This document shows positions 46,429 to 55,034 of a stretch of 64,000 nt of DNA, in pieces. This stretch comes from PALSA-693 sp963780345. Lineage in GTDB: Bacteria; Actinomycetota; Acidimicrobiia; Acidimicrobiales; Palsa-688. Under the pieces are notes generated by a model. It ran no database searches. It worked only from the letters and a program-made list of their open reading frames with translations, and was not told the DNA's origin. Each line of letters opens with the position of its first letter. Position 1 is the stretch's first letter. A program made the translations under genes and the position numbers. The stretch lies in assembly GCA_963780345.1 (NCBI GenBank), contig CAWABU010000002.1:903623-967622 (forward strand), read 5' to 3'.

Positions 46429-46568
46429 TGCGGCGGGACAGTCCCACTGCCGGGAGGTGAGGTCGGCCCGGTGCTTCGCCCTCCCGAGTCTGCGGCGGCC
46501 TAACCTTGATGGGTGCGGAACGGGCCGTGGGACGGCCCATGGCTGGGCTGGTAGTGACGGGAGGTCAA

Positions 46569-47300
46569 ATGCCCAGAGAAGCGCTGCTCGCCCGGACCTT
46601 CGTCGAGTTGGCCGACACTCTGGTGGCTGACCTCGACGTGATCGACTTACTGACTCTGCTCGCCGACCCCTGCGTCGCCGTACTCGAAGTCGACGCCCCC
46701 GGGCTCATGCTCGTTGCGCCCGACGGGACTGCGGGTGATGGCCTCCTCCAGCGAGGCCATGCGCCTGCTCGAACTGTTCGAACTGCAATCCCAGGAAGGC
46801 CCTTGCCTGGACTGCCATCGCACCGGCTGCCAGTCGTAAATCAGGATCTGGCCGCGGCCAACAGCCGCTGGCCCCGATTCGCGGCCGAAGCCCTCGCCTA
46901 GGCTTTCATTCCGTGCACGCCCTGCCCCTGCGACTGCGCGGCACCGTCATCGGCGCCCTCAACCTCTTCCACCTGCAGGCGGCCCAGATGCGACAAGCCG
47001 ATGTCGACGCCCCCCAAGCCCTCGCCGATGTGGCCACCATCGCCATCCTGCAACACCGAGCCGCGCTCGAAGCCTAGGCGTCAACGAACAGCTAAACCAC
47101 GCCCTCAACAGTCGCATCGTCATCGAGCAGGCCAAAGGATGGTCGCACAGCGGGTGGGCCTCAACATGGAACAAGCGTTCTCGACACTGCGCAACCATGC
47201 CCGCACCCACAACCTCCGCCTGGTCAACGTCGCCCACGACGTCGTCGACGGCACCGTCGCCGCCTCCGCCCTCGCCCCCCGCCGTCCAAACCATCCTGAG
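46569..47300 (+). pseudogene. GAF-ANTAR regulator, multiply frameshifted
   Basis: GGGAGG before the ATG at 46569, then MPREALLARTFVELADTLVA and VAVLEVDAPGLMLVAPDG. After frame changes near 46735, 46830, 46900, 47075 and 47140 the coding sense continues: LLELFELQSQEGPCLDC, VNQDLAAANSRWPRFAAEA, LRGTVIGALNLFHL, then the ANTAR helices RIVIEQAKGMVAQRVGLNME, QAFSTLRNHARTHNL. The corrected product would be a normal GAF-ANTAR protein of about 240 residues. Confidence 0.75.
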
Positions 47301-47619
47301 CAACAACCCACGCCCAGCCGGCGTTCTGCCATCAGTCGCCCCAAGGGGAACGACCGGCCTCCACCTGGACTGAGCGCAATCGTTGGCGGTTCGTCGAGCA
47401 GCGGCGTGGCCGCCGGCCCTTGACCACCTTGAGGGGCCACCCAATGGGTTTCCCGGCCTGTTGTAGGCCGGATGCCAGCCGACCCAGTCCCTCCACCGGC
47501 CAAGTGTCGTCCGGTCGGCCACGGTCTCCGAACGGGCCGGCTCGCCCGGGCGCCGATCGCCTCCTCGGTGTAAGAACCGGAAGAATTCCCGCTTCGCTCG
47601 GCCGCTACAGTTCGCCCCC
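47301..47619. other. intergenic, no gene seen
   Basis: About 320 bases between two pseudogenes; nothing recognised. Confidence 0.4.
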
Positions 47620-48787
47620 ATGACGACGAGGGGGACAATAACCGGACCGATGTAGGTGATCGCAGTCAGCTTCGGTCCCGGAGCCGAGTTCCAAGGGGCG
47701 AATCCTGGTTGAAGTCGATCGGCTTCAGGGCCGGGGAATGCTGCGCCTGCTCGACCTGCTCGTCGTGGCGAAGAACCAGGATGGGACGATTCCAGCGGTT
47801 GTCGGTCGGCGGCGACGACGACGACTTTGGCGAACTGTTGGCGAGGTTTCTCCCTGTGGATGCTGCTGGTCTGGTCAGGCCGCCGTGGGCGATGGCTCCC
47901 GAGGTTTCGCCCGGACGCACGCCTGGGCACTGACTGAATCACTGCTGCCGGACACGGCGCTGGCCTTCCTGCTCGCTGAGCACGGTGGGCGCAGCCGCTC
48001 TTCGACGCCATCGCCGAGACGGGGGGCAGGGTTCTCAGCGAGGGCTTTCTGACGGCCGAGACCGGGTTGGTCATCGGGGCCGAGGTGGCGGCCATGGAGG
48101 GCGGCTCGGGTGATCGCTGCCGCGCACGCGGCAGAAGCCGACGCCACACTGCGGGTCGCGGCCGCCACCGAAGCGGCCGAGGCGGCCGCTGCATCCGAAG
48201 GGATCCGGGCGGCCGCCGCCGCTGAGGCCGTCCGAACGCTGATCACCGCAGGCCCAGTGGTGGAGGCCGCAGCGCACGAGGACGTGGAGGCCCTGGCCGC
48301 GGCCGGCCTCATCATTGCCGAAGCCGACCAAGCAGTGGTCCAAGGCGTCGCGGCCGACGACGCGGCCGTCGCCGAAGCCGACCGAGCCGCCGCCGAAGCT
48401 GTCGCAGAAGCTGCCGCCACCCTCAAAGCCGCGTCGATCACCACGGCCGAGGCCCGGGTCCTGCGCTAACTGCCGACACCGTTGACCTTCTCGGTCATCG
48501 CCGACAAGCTCGGGATCGCTCGATCAGCGGCGAAGAAACGAGCACAGCGGGTCTATAAGAAGCTCGGGGTTCGTAGCCGGGCTGAGGCAGCCAGCCGGGA
48601 CCGGATGCTTAGGCTCATCGAGTGGATCGAGTTGCCCGGGCCGCAAGTTCACAGTCAGATCAACTCGCATTTCAAGGGCGCGCCGGGGTTGGAAGCGCCG
48701 TGTGACAGGTACTCAGGAACTGACCGGAGGGGGAGACGTCGGGCGGCTCTGCGTAGCGGTCAGGTTCTAGTGCTCGTCGGTGCTTGA
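47620..48787 (+). pseudogene. DUF6325 - Ala-rich - LuxR HTH fusion protein, broken
   Basis: The ATG at 47620 gives MTTRGTITGPM, then an in-frame TAG. VIAVSFGPGAEFQG follows and, after a frameshift, MLRLLDLLVVAKNQDGTIPA: the N-terminal DUF6325/DUF1269-like pattern. Further shifts lead to ALTESLLPDTALAFLLAEH and VLSEGFLTAETGLVIGAEVA, then a long Ala-rich helix to 48469 (TTAEARVLR). An in-frame TAA separates this from LPTPLTFSVIADKLGIARSA, AKKRAQRVYKKLGVRSRAEA, a LuxR/GerE helix-turn-helix. At least four lesions are visible. Confidence 0.65.
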
Positions 48788-49159
48788 GACCGCTGGTATT
48801 CCGACCGCCCTGTCGGAGGAACAAGCCTTCCACCCACGACCCACGCCCACGACCTCACTAGCGCCGCCCAAGCCCGCCGGGACGAGGCCCGCGAGACCTC
48901 ACCAGGTGGCTCCAAGGTTCGCTCAAACCTCTCGCCTAAGGCACGTCCTATCTGCCGCTGCTCTCGCGGTCGGGGGAGGACCTGTACCGGCGGCCCGCGG
49001 TGCTCACGATGGGCACCGACCGATCGAGAGACGCTGAAGCTGCTCGCGACTTGAGGCGATCGGGTGTTAGGGTGCCAGCAGAGACAGGCGAATGACTGGC
49101 TCTGGGCGGGTAGACCCCGACAAGGCTTACCTCCGTACCTTTCATTGGAGGGCAAGCGG
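48788..49159. other. intergenic upstream of mreB
   Basis: About 370 bases without a supported gene; presumably carries the mreB promoter, not identified. Confidence 0.4.
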
Positions 49160-50204
49160 GTGTCTGGCAACCGTTTCACCGGCGCCTTCGGTCGGGATAT
49201 GGCCGTGGATCTAGGCACCGCCAACACTCTGGTGTACGTGCGCGGTCGTGGCATCGTGCTGAACGAGCCGTCGGTGGTCGCTGTCAATAGCCGAGACGAT
49301 CGTCTGTTGGCCGTGGGTGTGGAGGCCAAGCGGATGATCGGCCGCACCCCCGGCCACATCCACTCTATCCGGCCCTTGCGCGACGGGGTAATCGCCGACT
49401 TCGACCTGTGCGAGAAGATGCTGGCCTACTTCATCCGCCGGGCCCGCCCGTCCCGGCGCTTGGCCAAGCCCCGGATGGTCATCTGCGTCCCCTCGGGAAT
49501 CACCGCGGTGGAGCAGCGGGCCGTGCAGGAGGTGGCAGAATCGGCCGGGGCCCGCAAGCCGGCGTTCATCATCGATGAGCCCATGGCCGCCGCCATCGGC
49601 GCCGGGCTGCCGGTCCACGAGCCGACAGGGAACATGGTCGTCGATATCGGCGGCGGTACTACTGAGGTGGCCGTCATCTCATTGGGGGGAATCGTGACCA
49701 GCCAGTCGGTACGCATCGGCGGCGACGAGATGGACGAGGCCATCGTCCAGTTCATCAAGAAGGAGTACAGCCTGGCCATCGGCGAGCGCACCGCGGAAGA
49801 GATCAAGATCGCCTTGGGCTCCGCCTGCCCCCTCCAAGAGGAGTGCTACGCCGAGATCGGCGGCCGGGACCTCGTCACCGGACTACCCAAGACCATCGTC
49901 ACCAGCACCGAGGAGATCCGCGACGCCATCGAGGAGCCGGTCTCGGCCATCGTCGACGCCGTCAAGGCGACGCTGGACAAGACGCCACCCGAGCTGGCCG
50001 CCGACATCATGGTGCAGGGCATCGTCCTCACCGGCGGGGGCGCTCTCCTCCACGGCCTCGACGCCCGCTCTGGCCGCCGAGACCGGTATGGCCATCGTCA
50101 GTCGCCGACAACCCGTCTGCTCGGTCGCCATCGGGGGCGGCCGATGCCTGGAAGAGTTCGAAGTCCTCAACGGGGTCCTGCTTTTGCCCTCGGCGGCCCG
50201 CTGA
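49160..50204 (+). CDS. mreB: MreB-like actin homolog, frameshifted near the C terminus
   Basis: The GTG at 49160 has GGAGG 8-9 bases upstream. Actin-fold motifs: phosphate-1 DLGTANTLVYV, FIIDEPMAAAIGAGLPV, phosphate-2 VVDIGGGTTEVAVISLGG, and adenosine LTGGGALLHGLD. After about 50073 the frame shifts by one; the expected end LAAETGMAIV...SVAIGGGRCLEEFEVLNG continues in another frame to 50204, giving about 347 residues. The uncorrected frame runs on to 50569. MreB filaments guide wall synthesis; no mreC or mreD is adjacent, so this is an orphan copy. Confidence 0.85.
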
Positions 50205-50429
50205 TCTGTGGTCTACCGTCCTCGCCGGGGGGCGCCGTCGCGACCGGAATGCGCTGCCGGTTGACCGGCGCGCCCCTAAGGACATCGTCGCCTGGCCGAG
50301 TTCCGGCGTCGACACGAGGCTGCGTGGTCCAGGCCCATGTCGGGTCCTCTAGCCCCCTGATCGGAGATTTGTTGAGAATATTGGGCGAGGCTCTTGAAGG
50401 TCTCATCTGTGGGTTTGTGGCAGACGTGG

Positions 50430-50823
50430 CTCCGGGGGTCGTCGTCCTGCGCCCATGCAGCGGGCGGTATGACATCGAGGAGGATGCTCACAAGCGGAAC
50501 CTTCGAGGTGTCTTCCAGAGCTGCGGCGACGGGCAGTATGAGATTCGCACCGTTCGACCGGTCGACTAACCCATCGCCGACGACGGTCCTGTCGGGGAAA
50601 TGCTCCGAGCCGCCGGAAGGGAGTCGTGGCGGCCTGCGCACATCCACTTCAAAGTCAGCGCGCCCGGCTTCAGGACGTTGGTCACCCACGTGTTCGACAG
50701 CACGTCGCCGTGGCTATGCCAGGACGCGGTCTTCGTGTCCGAGACTCGATCGTGGCTTCCATGAGCGAAGGCGGTGCCTGCCGGTTCGATCTGGTTCTCG
50801 AGGAGAAAGGAAGGAGTCAGTAG
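50430..50823 (+). pseudogene. intradiol ring-cleavage dioxygenase, remnant
   Basis: SGRYDIEEDAHKRNLRGVFQ, then CGDGQYEIRTVRPVD, an in-frame TAA at about 50567, then PIADDGPVGEMLRAAGRESW, RPAHIHFKVSAPGFRTLVTH and VFDSTSPWLCQDAVF. The HIHF histidine ligand region and the RTVRP tyrosine/arginine region are those of catechol or hydroxyquinol 1,2-dioxygenases. A second frameshift near 50740 leads to RDSIVASMSEGGACRFDLVL and a stop at 50823. The N-terminal half is not recognisable. Confidence 0.7.
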
Positions 50824-50974
50824 GACCCGTGGCCTCGGCGCCCTCTCGGCTCTGCCAGTCGGTCATCGATCTCGTGAACCAGCGCCCGCCATCAGCGATG
50901 TGCGGACAGAAGTCGTCCACGGTCACCCGGGAGTCGAGTTAGTCTGGCTTATCGTGGACGACGGTTAGGATGCG

Positions 50975-51420
50975 GTGGTGTACCGAGACATCGTCGTCGG
51001 CACGGACGGATCTACTGCGGCCTTACACGCCCTCGACCACGCCATCCATCTCGCCGCCCAGGAGACCGCCCGCCTGCACATCGTCACGGCCTACCGACCC
51101 CTGACGCCCGAAGAGATCTACCAGCACCAGCGGGGCCTGCCCCCGACAAACGGGAGGCTGTCGACGAGGCCTACGTGGTCCGGTCAATGCTGAGCGCCGC
51201 CGCCGACCGTGCCGACGGGCCCAGCGTTTCCTCACAGACCTATGCCCGCCTGGGCCACCCCGCGTCGGTCATCCTTGACGTAGCCGAGGAGGTCAACGCC
51301 GATCTCATCGTGGTCGGCAATCAGGGCGCGGAGGCGAGTAAGCGGTTCTTACTGGGCGGTGTCCCCAACAAGGTCTCCCACCACTGTCTGTGCCACCTGC
51401 TGATCGTGCACACGCCCTAG
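50975..51420 (+). pseudogene. universal stress protein UspA, frameshifted
   Basis: VYRDIVVGTDGSTAALHALD is the N-terminal strand and adenine-loop region. The frame breaks near 51150 (GLPP) and resumes as REAVDEAYVVRSMLSAAADR, SVILDVAEEVNADLIVVGNQ, then GAEASKRFLLGGVPNKVSHH, the ATP-binding G-x2-G-x9-G(S/T)-like end. One missing base explains the break; the corrected length of about 147 is normal. GTG at 50975 or 50978 starts after AGGA. Confidence 0.85.
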
Positions 51421-51579
51421 ATGAGTCGGTAGAAAGCTGCCTTTTGGAGGGCGGATGGCCCTGGGTGGGGCGGGGGTGCGAGGGGGCTGAGGGTTCTGTG
51501 GCTGGCGGTGTGCCGGTATGAGGAGCGCTGGAGGGCTTCTGGGGGTCCTGTTAGGCCTGTGTGGTGGGTGTGATGGCCG

Positions 51580-52050
51580 GTTCAGGCGGCCAGAGTGAGG
51601 TGATGGGCGGCATGGAAGGCGCCGAGGGCGACGAGCCGTGTGAAGTTGGCCACGGTGGCAGCCAGGAAGGCTTGCAGTTTGGTTTCCGTCGGCCCCGGTA
51701 GCGGGCCTTTCGCATCCCGAGGTCCTGGAGGTGGTCGATCTTGCGCTCGACCTTGGCCCGCCGGCGCAAGCAGAGCAGCGGTCTTAGGGGTGCGCTCGGC
51801 GGCTCGGGCGGGCTGCATACGCTGGTGGTGCATTCCCACTGTGACGGTCCGGGTGGCCGCCCCGGTACAGTCCGCTCGCAGCGGACAGGTCGCGCAGCTG
51901 GTGGCATCGAAGGCGAAGGGCAGAGCGGGCCGGCCCTTGTGGTCTTTGGTGGGGCGGGCCTCGGCGGTGACCTCCCCGGCCGGGCAGGTGACCTCGCCCC
52001 CGGGCAGAAGTCAAGGGCGAGCCGATCCGCCTTGCTTCTCTCGGTGAGGA
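51580..52050 (-). pseudogene. IS1182-family transposase remnant (inverted relative)
   Basis: The minus strand encodes PGGEVTCPAGEVTAEARPTK, DHKGRPALPFAFDATSCATC, then RAKVERKIDHLQDLGMRKAR and FLAATVANFTRLVALGAF across at least two frames. It is clearly related to the remnant at 21.07-21.61 kb but lies in the opposite orientation, so the two 3' ends face each other across 30 kb. Confidence 0.8.
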
Positions 52051-52069
52051 CACGGGGAGGAAATCTAGC

Positions 52070-54772
52070 CTACATTCCGATTTCCATGCCCCCCTCGCGG
52101 GTGGGTTGACGCGGCTCCGGTTCGAGCCACATCGGTGGACGGCGGACTGGCGACCGGTCGACCGGCTCAAGTCGCGCCCGGTAGCGGTCGAGTTCGGCGG
52201 CGATGGCTGCTCGGGTCCGTTCGCTGTCGGGCCCTGTCCTCTCGTGGGCGGCGATGGCGAGCACGTTGGCCCGCTGGCGCTGATCTAGGTCTTGCTCGTG
52301 CTGCTGGGCGTCGGCGGTGGCTGGTAGGCCGGTGTCGATCGCCCACCGGGGTCGGCGCTCCTGCTTCCAGTCGGCCGTGAGGTCCTCGACGGCCACGGCG
52401 GTGTCGTCTGCGGTGGTGTAGATGTGGGTGGCCTCTCGGGCTCTGGACATGGCCACGTAGGCCAGCTCGCGGCCGCCGCCGTCTGCCAGCACATGCCCGG
52501 TGTCGACGGTGGCGCCCTGTGAGCGGTGAACGGTGGTGGCGTAGCCGAGGCCGAGACGGTCCAGCTCGTCGCCTTGGATCCCCGGCAGCAGCCGGCCGTC
52601 ATCGGCTCGCAGGTCGACCATCTGCCACGCCTCATTGACGGCGATCACAGTGGCCCGCTGCGAGTTAACCATCTCCACGCCAGGGATCGGAGCAGTACAG
52701 ATCACCTGGTCGCCCACGGCCAGGCCATGGACCTCGGGGCCGGCGACTCGGCCCCGCTCGACCATCACCTCCCGAGCAAGCCGATTCAATTCGGCGACGT
52801 TGCTTCGCTGGTAGGCGAAAAGGGCTGCGTCACGGCCGGCGTCCATGTCGGCGGCCCAGCCTTCGACGGCCCGCCGCAACGTCCAGTCCCGGTCGGGCTG
52901 GGCGTGGATCCGGCCGTGCTGGTAATACCAGCCGGCCGCGACGCCGACATTGCCGGCTCGCAGATGTTCGAGCGCGGCCCGCTCTCCAGTGTCGACCTGA
53001 CGGTGGTTCTCGTCGAGGGTGTGAAGGATGGCCGGGTGGCGTTCGACGAGGGCTCGCATGGCGCCGCCCGGCCCGACCGGGCCGAGCTGGCGGTCGTCGC
53101 CGACCATCACCAGCTTTGCTTGGGCCGCCTCCACCTGGCCGACCAGTCGCAGGAGATCAGGGTCGTCGGTCATGCCGGCTTCATCCAAGATGACCACGGT
53201 GTTGGCATCGAGATAGGCCCGGTCGTGGTCGAGACGCCACACCAGCGAGGCCAGGGTGCGCGAGTTTTCGATGTCGGCCTCGTCGCCAAGGTTGCGGGCC
53301 GCCTGCCCCGACGTGGCGGTGCCGATCACCTGGGAGCCTGCCCTTTCGTAGGCGGCGGCGACCACCTCGAGCATCGCCGTTTTGCCCGACCCGGCCACCC
53401 CTATCACGATGTCGACGCCTCGTCCGGAGGTCACGATCGACTCAGCCGCCCGGCGCTGGACGTCCGAAAGCGGATGGCCCCGCCCCGCTTCGACACTGGC
53501 CAGAGCCAGCCCGACCGCCGCCACCGGGCCGTCCTGCCGGACAGCCAGCCGTTCTACACCGGCCGCGATGGCCGTCTCTCTGGCGATGACAGCCGCCAGG
53601 CTGTACGGCTGCTGGCGTGCCCCCGCTACCCGCACCAACGGCACCATCTCCGGGTCCCTGATGGCCCTCTGGATGAGCCGTTCAAACACCGCGGGCTGGT
53701 GGCCGAAGACGTGAGGTGACATCTCGATGGCCACATGTCGGGCATCGAAGACTTTCATGCGGGCTAGCTCCCCGTCCGGGCTCAACACCTCTTTGAGCGC
53801 CCCGTCTACGTCGACGGGGGCGAGCCGGAATCGGCGGCCGGCCTCGGTCACCTCGGCCAGAATCCGGTCGGCGGTCCAACCGGCCGCCTCGATCTCGGCC
53901 TGCCAGCGGGGCATCAACTCCTCCGGACTGTCGTGCCGTTTGGTCGTTCTGGTCGACCGGGCAGCCACGTTCCGGGCCCGATAGCCGGCCCAACCGGTGC
54001 GGCGGATCTCCGCCTCGATCGCCTGCGACCGCTTCGAATGCAGGTCCTGCACGGCGCGGGGAACACCCGTGATCTGCCAGGACCGGAGTCGGCCGGACGG
54101 ACCCCGATCCGGTTCGATGGCGTACCCCAACTCCACCGCCTTCGCTGCGGATGCGACCAGGCCGTACTGGGTGGCGGCATGTAGATGGTCCCGCCACAGC
54201 GACATGTAGGCCGCCTTCCAGCCGCCGGTCTCGTCCAACATGCGCACCAGGTTGACCAGCAGCACATGATCATGCGGGCCGGGATCGCCGGCCCGGGTGG
54301 TCGCGTGGCGGGTGTGGCAGTAGATCAGCCCGTCCGTCATCGCCGGCATCACCGCCCGCCCCCGCCGGCCGCCGGCTGCCCTGGTGAGTCTCTCCAGGTA
54401 GGCCAAGGTGGCGTCGCGTTCGGCGTCCATGATGTCGTTCATGTCGTCGGCCCGGCCGATCACGCCCAGCTCGGCGACCGACTTCTGGGCCGACATGACC
54501 AGCTCCATCCCGGGCCGGGATGTCGTTACCAGCCGCGCCCCGGACTCGGGGTGGCGAGCGCCACCTGGGCCGTAGAGCTTCTCGTAGTTGTCCTCGGTCA
54601 CAGCACCCGAGAGGCCGAGACGGGGGGCGCCGGTACCGCCCCACCGCAGCGGTGTTTCGCCTCTCGACCCGTAATATTCGAGCGCAAGCCCGGGATAATC
54701 GTCGCCTCTTTCCAAGACTGTCTGCTTGTGATACTCAACCTCAGCAGACCCCATCCGTCTCATATGTGCCAT
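52070..54772 (-). CDS. MobF-family relaxase/helicase (TraA/TrwC type)
   Basis: About 900 residues. The N-terminal relaxase has a YY pair (LALEYYGSRGETPLRWGG) and the His cluster AGDPGPHDHVLLVNLV. A UvrD/RecD-like helicase follows: Walker A IGVAGSGKTAMLEV, DEAG in VILDEAGMTDD, motif III VMVGDDRQLGPVGPGG and the C-terminal ATTVHRSQGATVDTGHV. It nicks oriT and unwinds the transferred strand. Related relaxases have about 30-40 extra N-terminal residues; the ATG at 54772 (GGGGGA upstream) is chosen, with 54847 and 54754 as alternatives. The stop is only about 20 bases from the IS1182 remnant. Confidence 0.92.
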   Translation of the reverse strand: MAHMRRMGSAEVEYHKQTVLERGDDYPGLALEYYGSRGETPLRWGGTGAPRLGLSGAVTEDNYEKLYGPGGARHPESGARLVTTSRPGMELVMSAQKSVAELGVIGRADDMNDIMDAERDATLAYLERLTRAAGGRRGRAVMPAMTDGLIYCHTRHATTRAGDPGPHDHVLLVNLVRMLDETGGWKAAYMSLWRDHLHAATQYGLVASAAKAVELGYAIEPDRGPSGRLRSWQITGVPRAVQDLHSKRSQAIEAEIRRTGWAGYRARNVAARSTRTTKRHDSPEELMPRWQAEIEAAGWTADRILAEVTEAGRRFRLAPVDVDGALKEVLSPDGELARMKVFDARHVAIEMSPHVFGHQPAVFERLIQRAIRDPEMVPLVRVAGARQQPYSLAAVIARETAIAAGVERLAVRQDGPVAAVGLALASVEAGRGHPLSDVQRRAAESIVTSGRGVDIVIGVAGSGKTAMLEVVAAAYERAGSQVIGTATSGQAARNLGDEADIENSRTLASLVWRLDHDRAYLDANTVVILDEAGMTDDPDLLRLVGQVEAAQAKLVMVGDDRQLGPVGPGGAMRALVERHPAILHTLDENHRQVDTGERAALEHLRAGNVGVAAGWYYQHGRIHAQPDRDWTLRRAVEGWAADMDAGRDAALFAYQRSNVAELNRLAREVMVERGRVAGPEVHGLAVGDQVICTAPIPGVEMVNSQRATVIAVNEAWQMVDLRADDGRLLPGIQGDELDRLGLGYATTVHRSQGATVDTGHVLADGGGRELAYVAMSRAREATHIYTTADDTAVAVEDLTADWKQERRPRWAIDTGLPATADAQQHEQDLDQRQRANVLAIAAHERTGPDSERTRAAIAAELDRYRARLEPVDRSPVRRPPMWLEPEPRQPTREGGMEIGM

Positions 54773-55034
54773 CACCCAGGTCCCCCAACAGCAGCACACC
54801 CAACCGCCATTGAGACCCGCAACGGCCTCAGACCCAATCCACCCCAAAAGGCGAACACGATTCCAACCGTGCCGGTTGAGGCAGAAGCCGGGCGGTCGAC
54901 CGCCACGGCGGTCCTGAAAAAGGGTCTCACGCCATGCTCGACGAGCCGTCGACCCAGGAGCCCAGAGGCTCCGCCGTCGCTGTTAGACGGCGCCGGCACA
55001 GCGACCCGGATGGTTGACGGGCAGTAGGCGTCAG

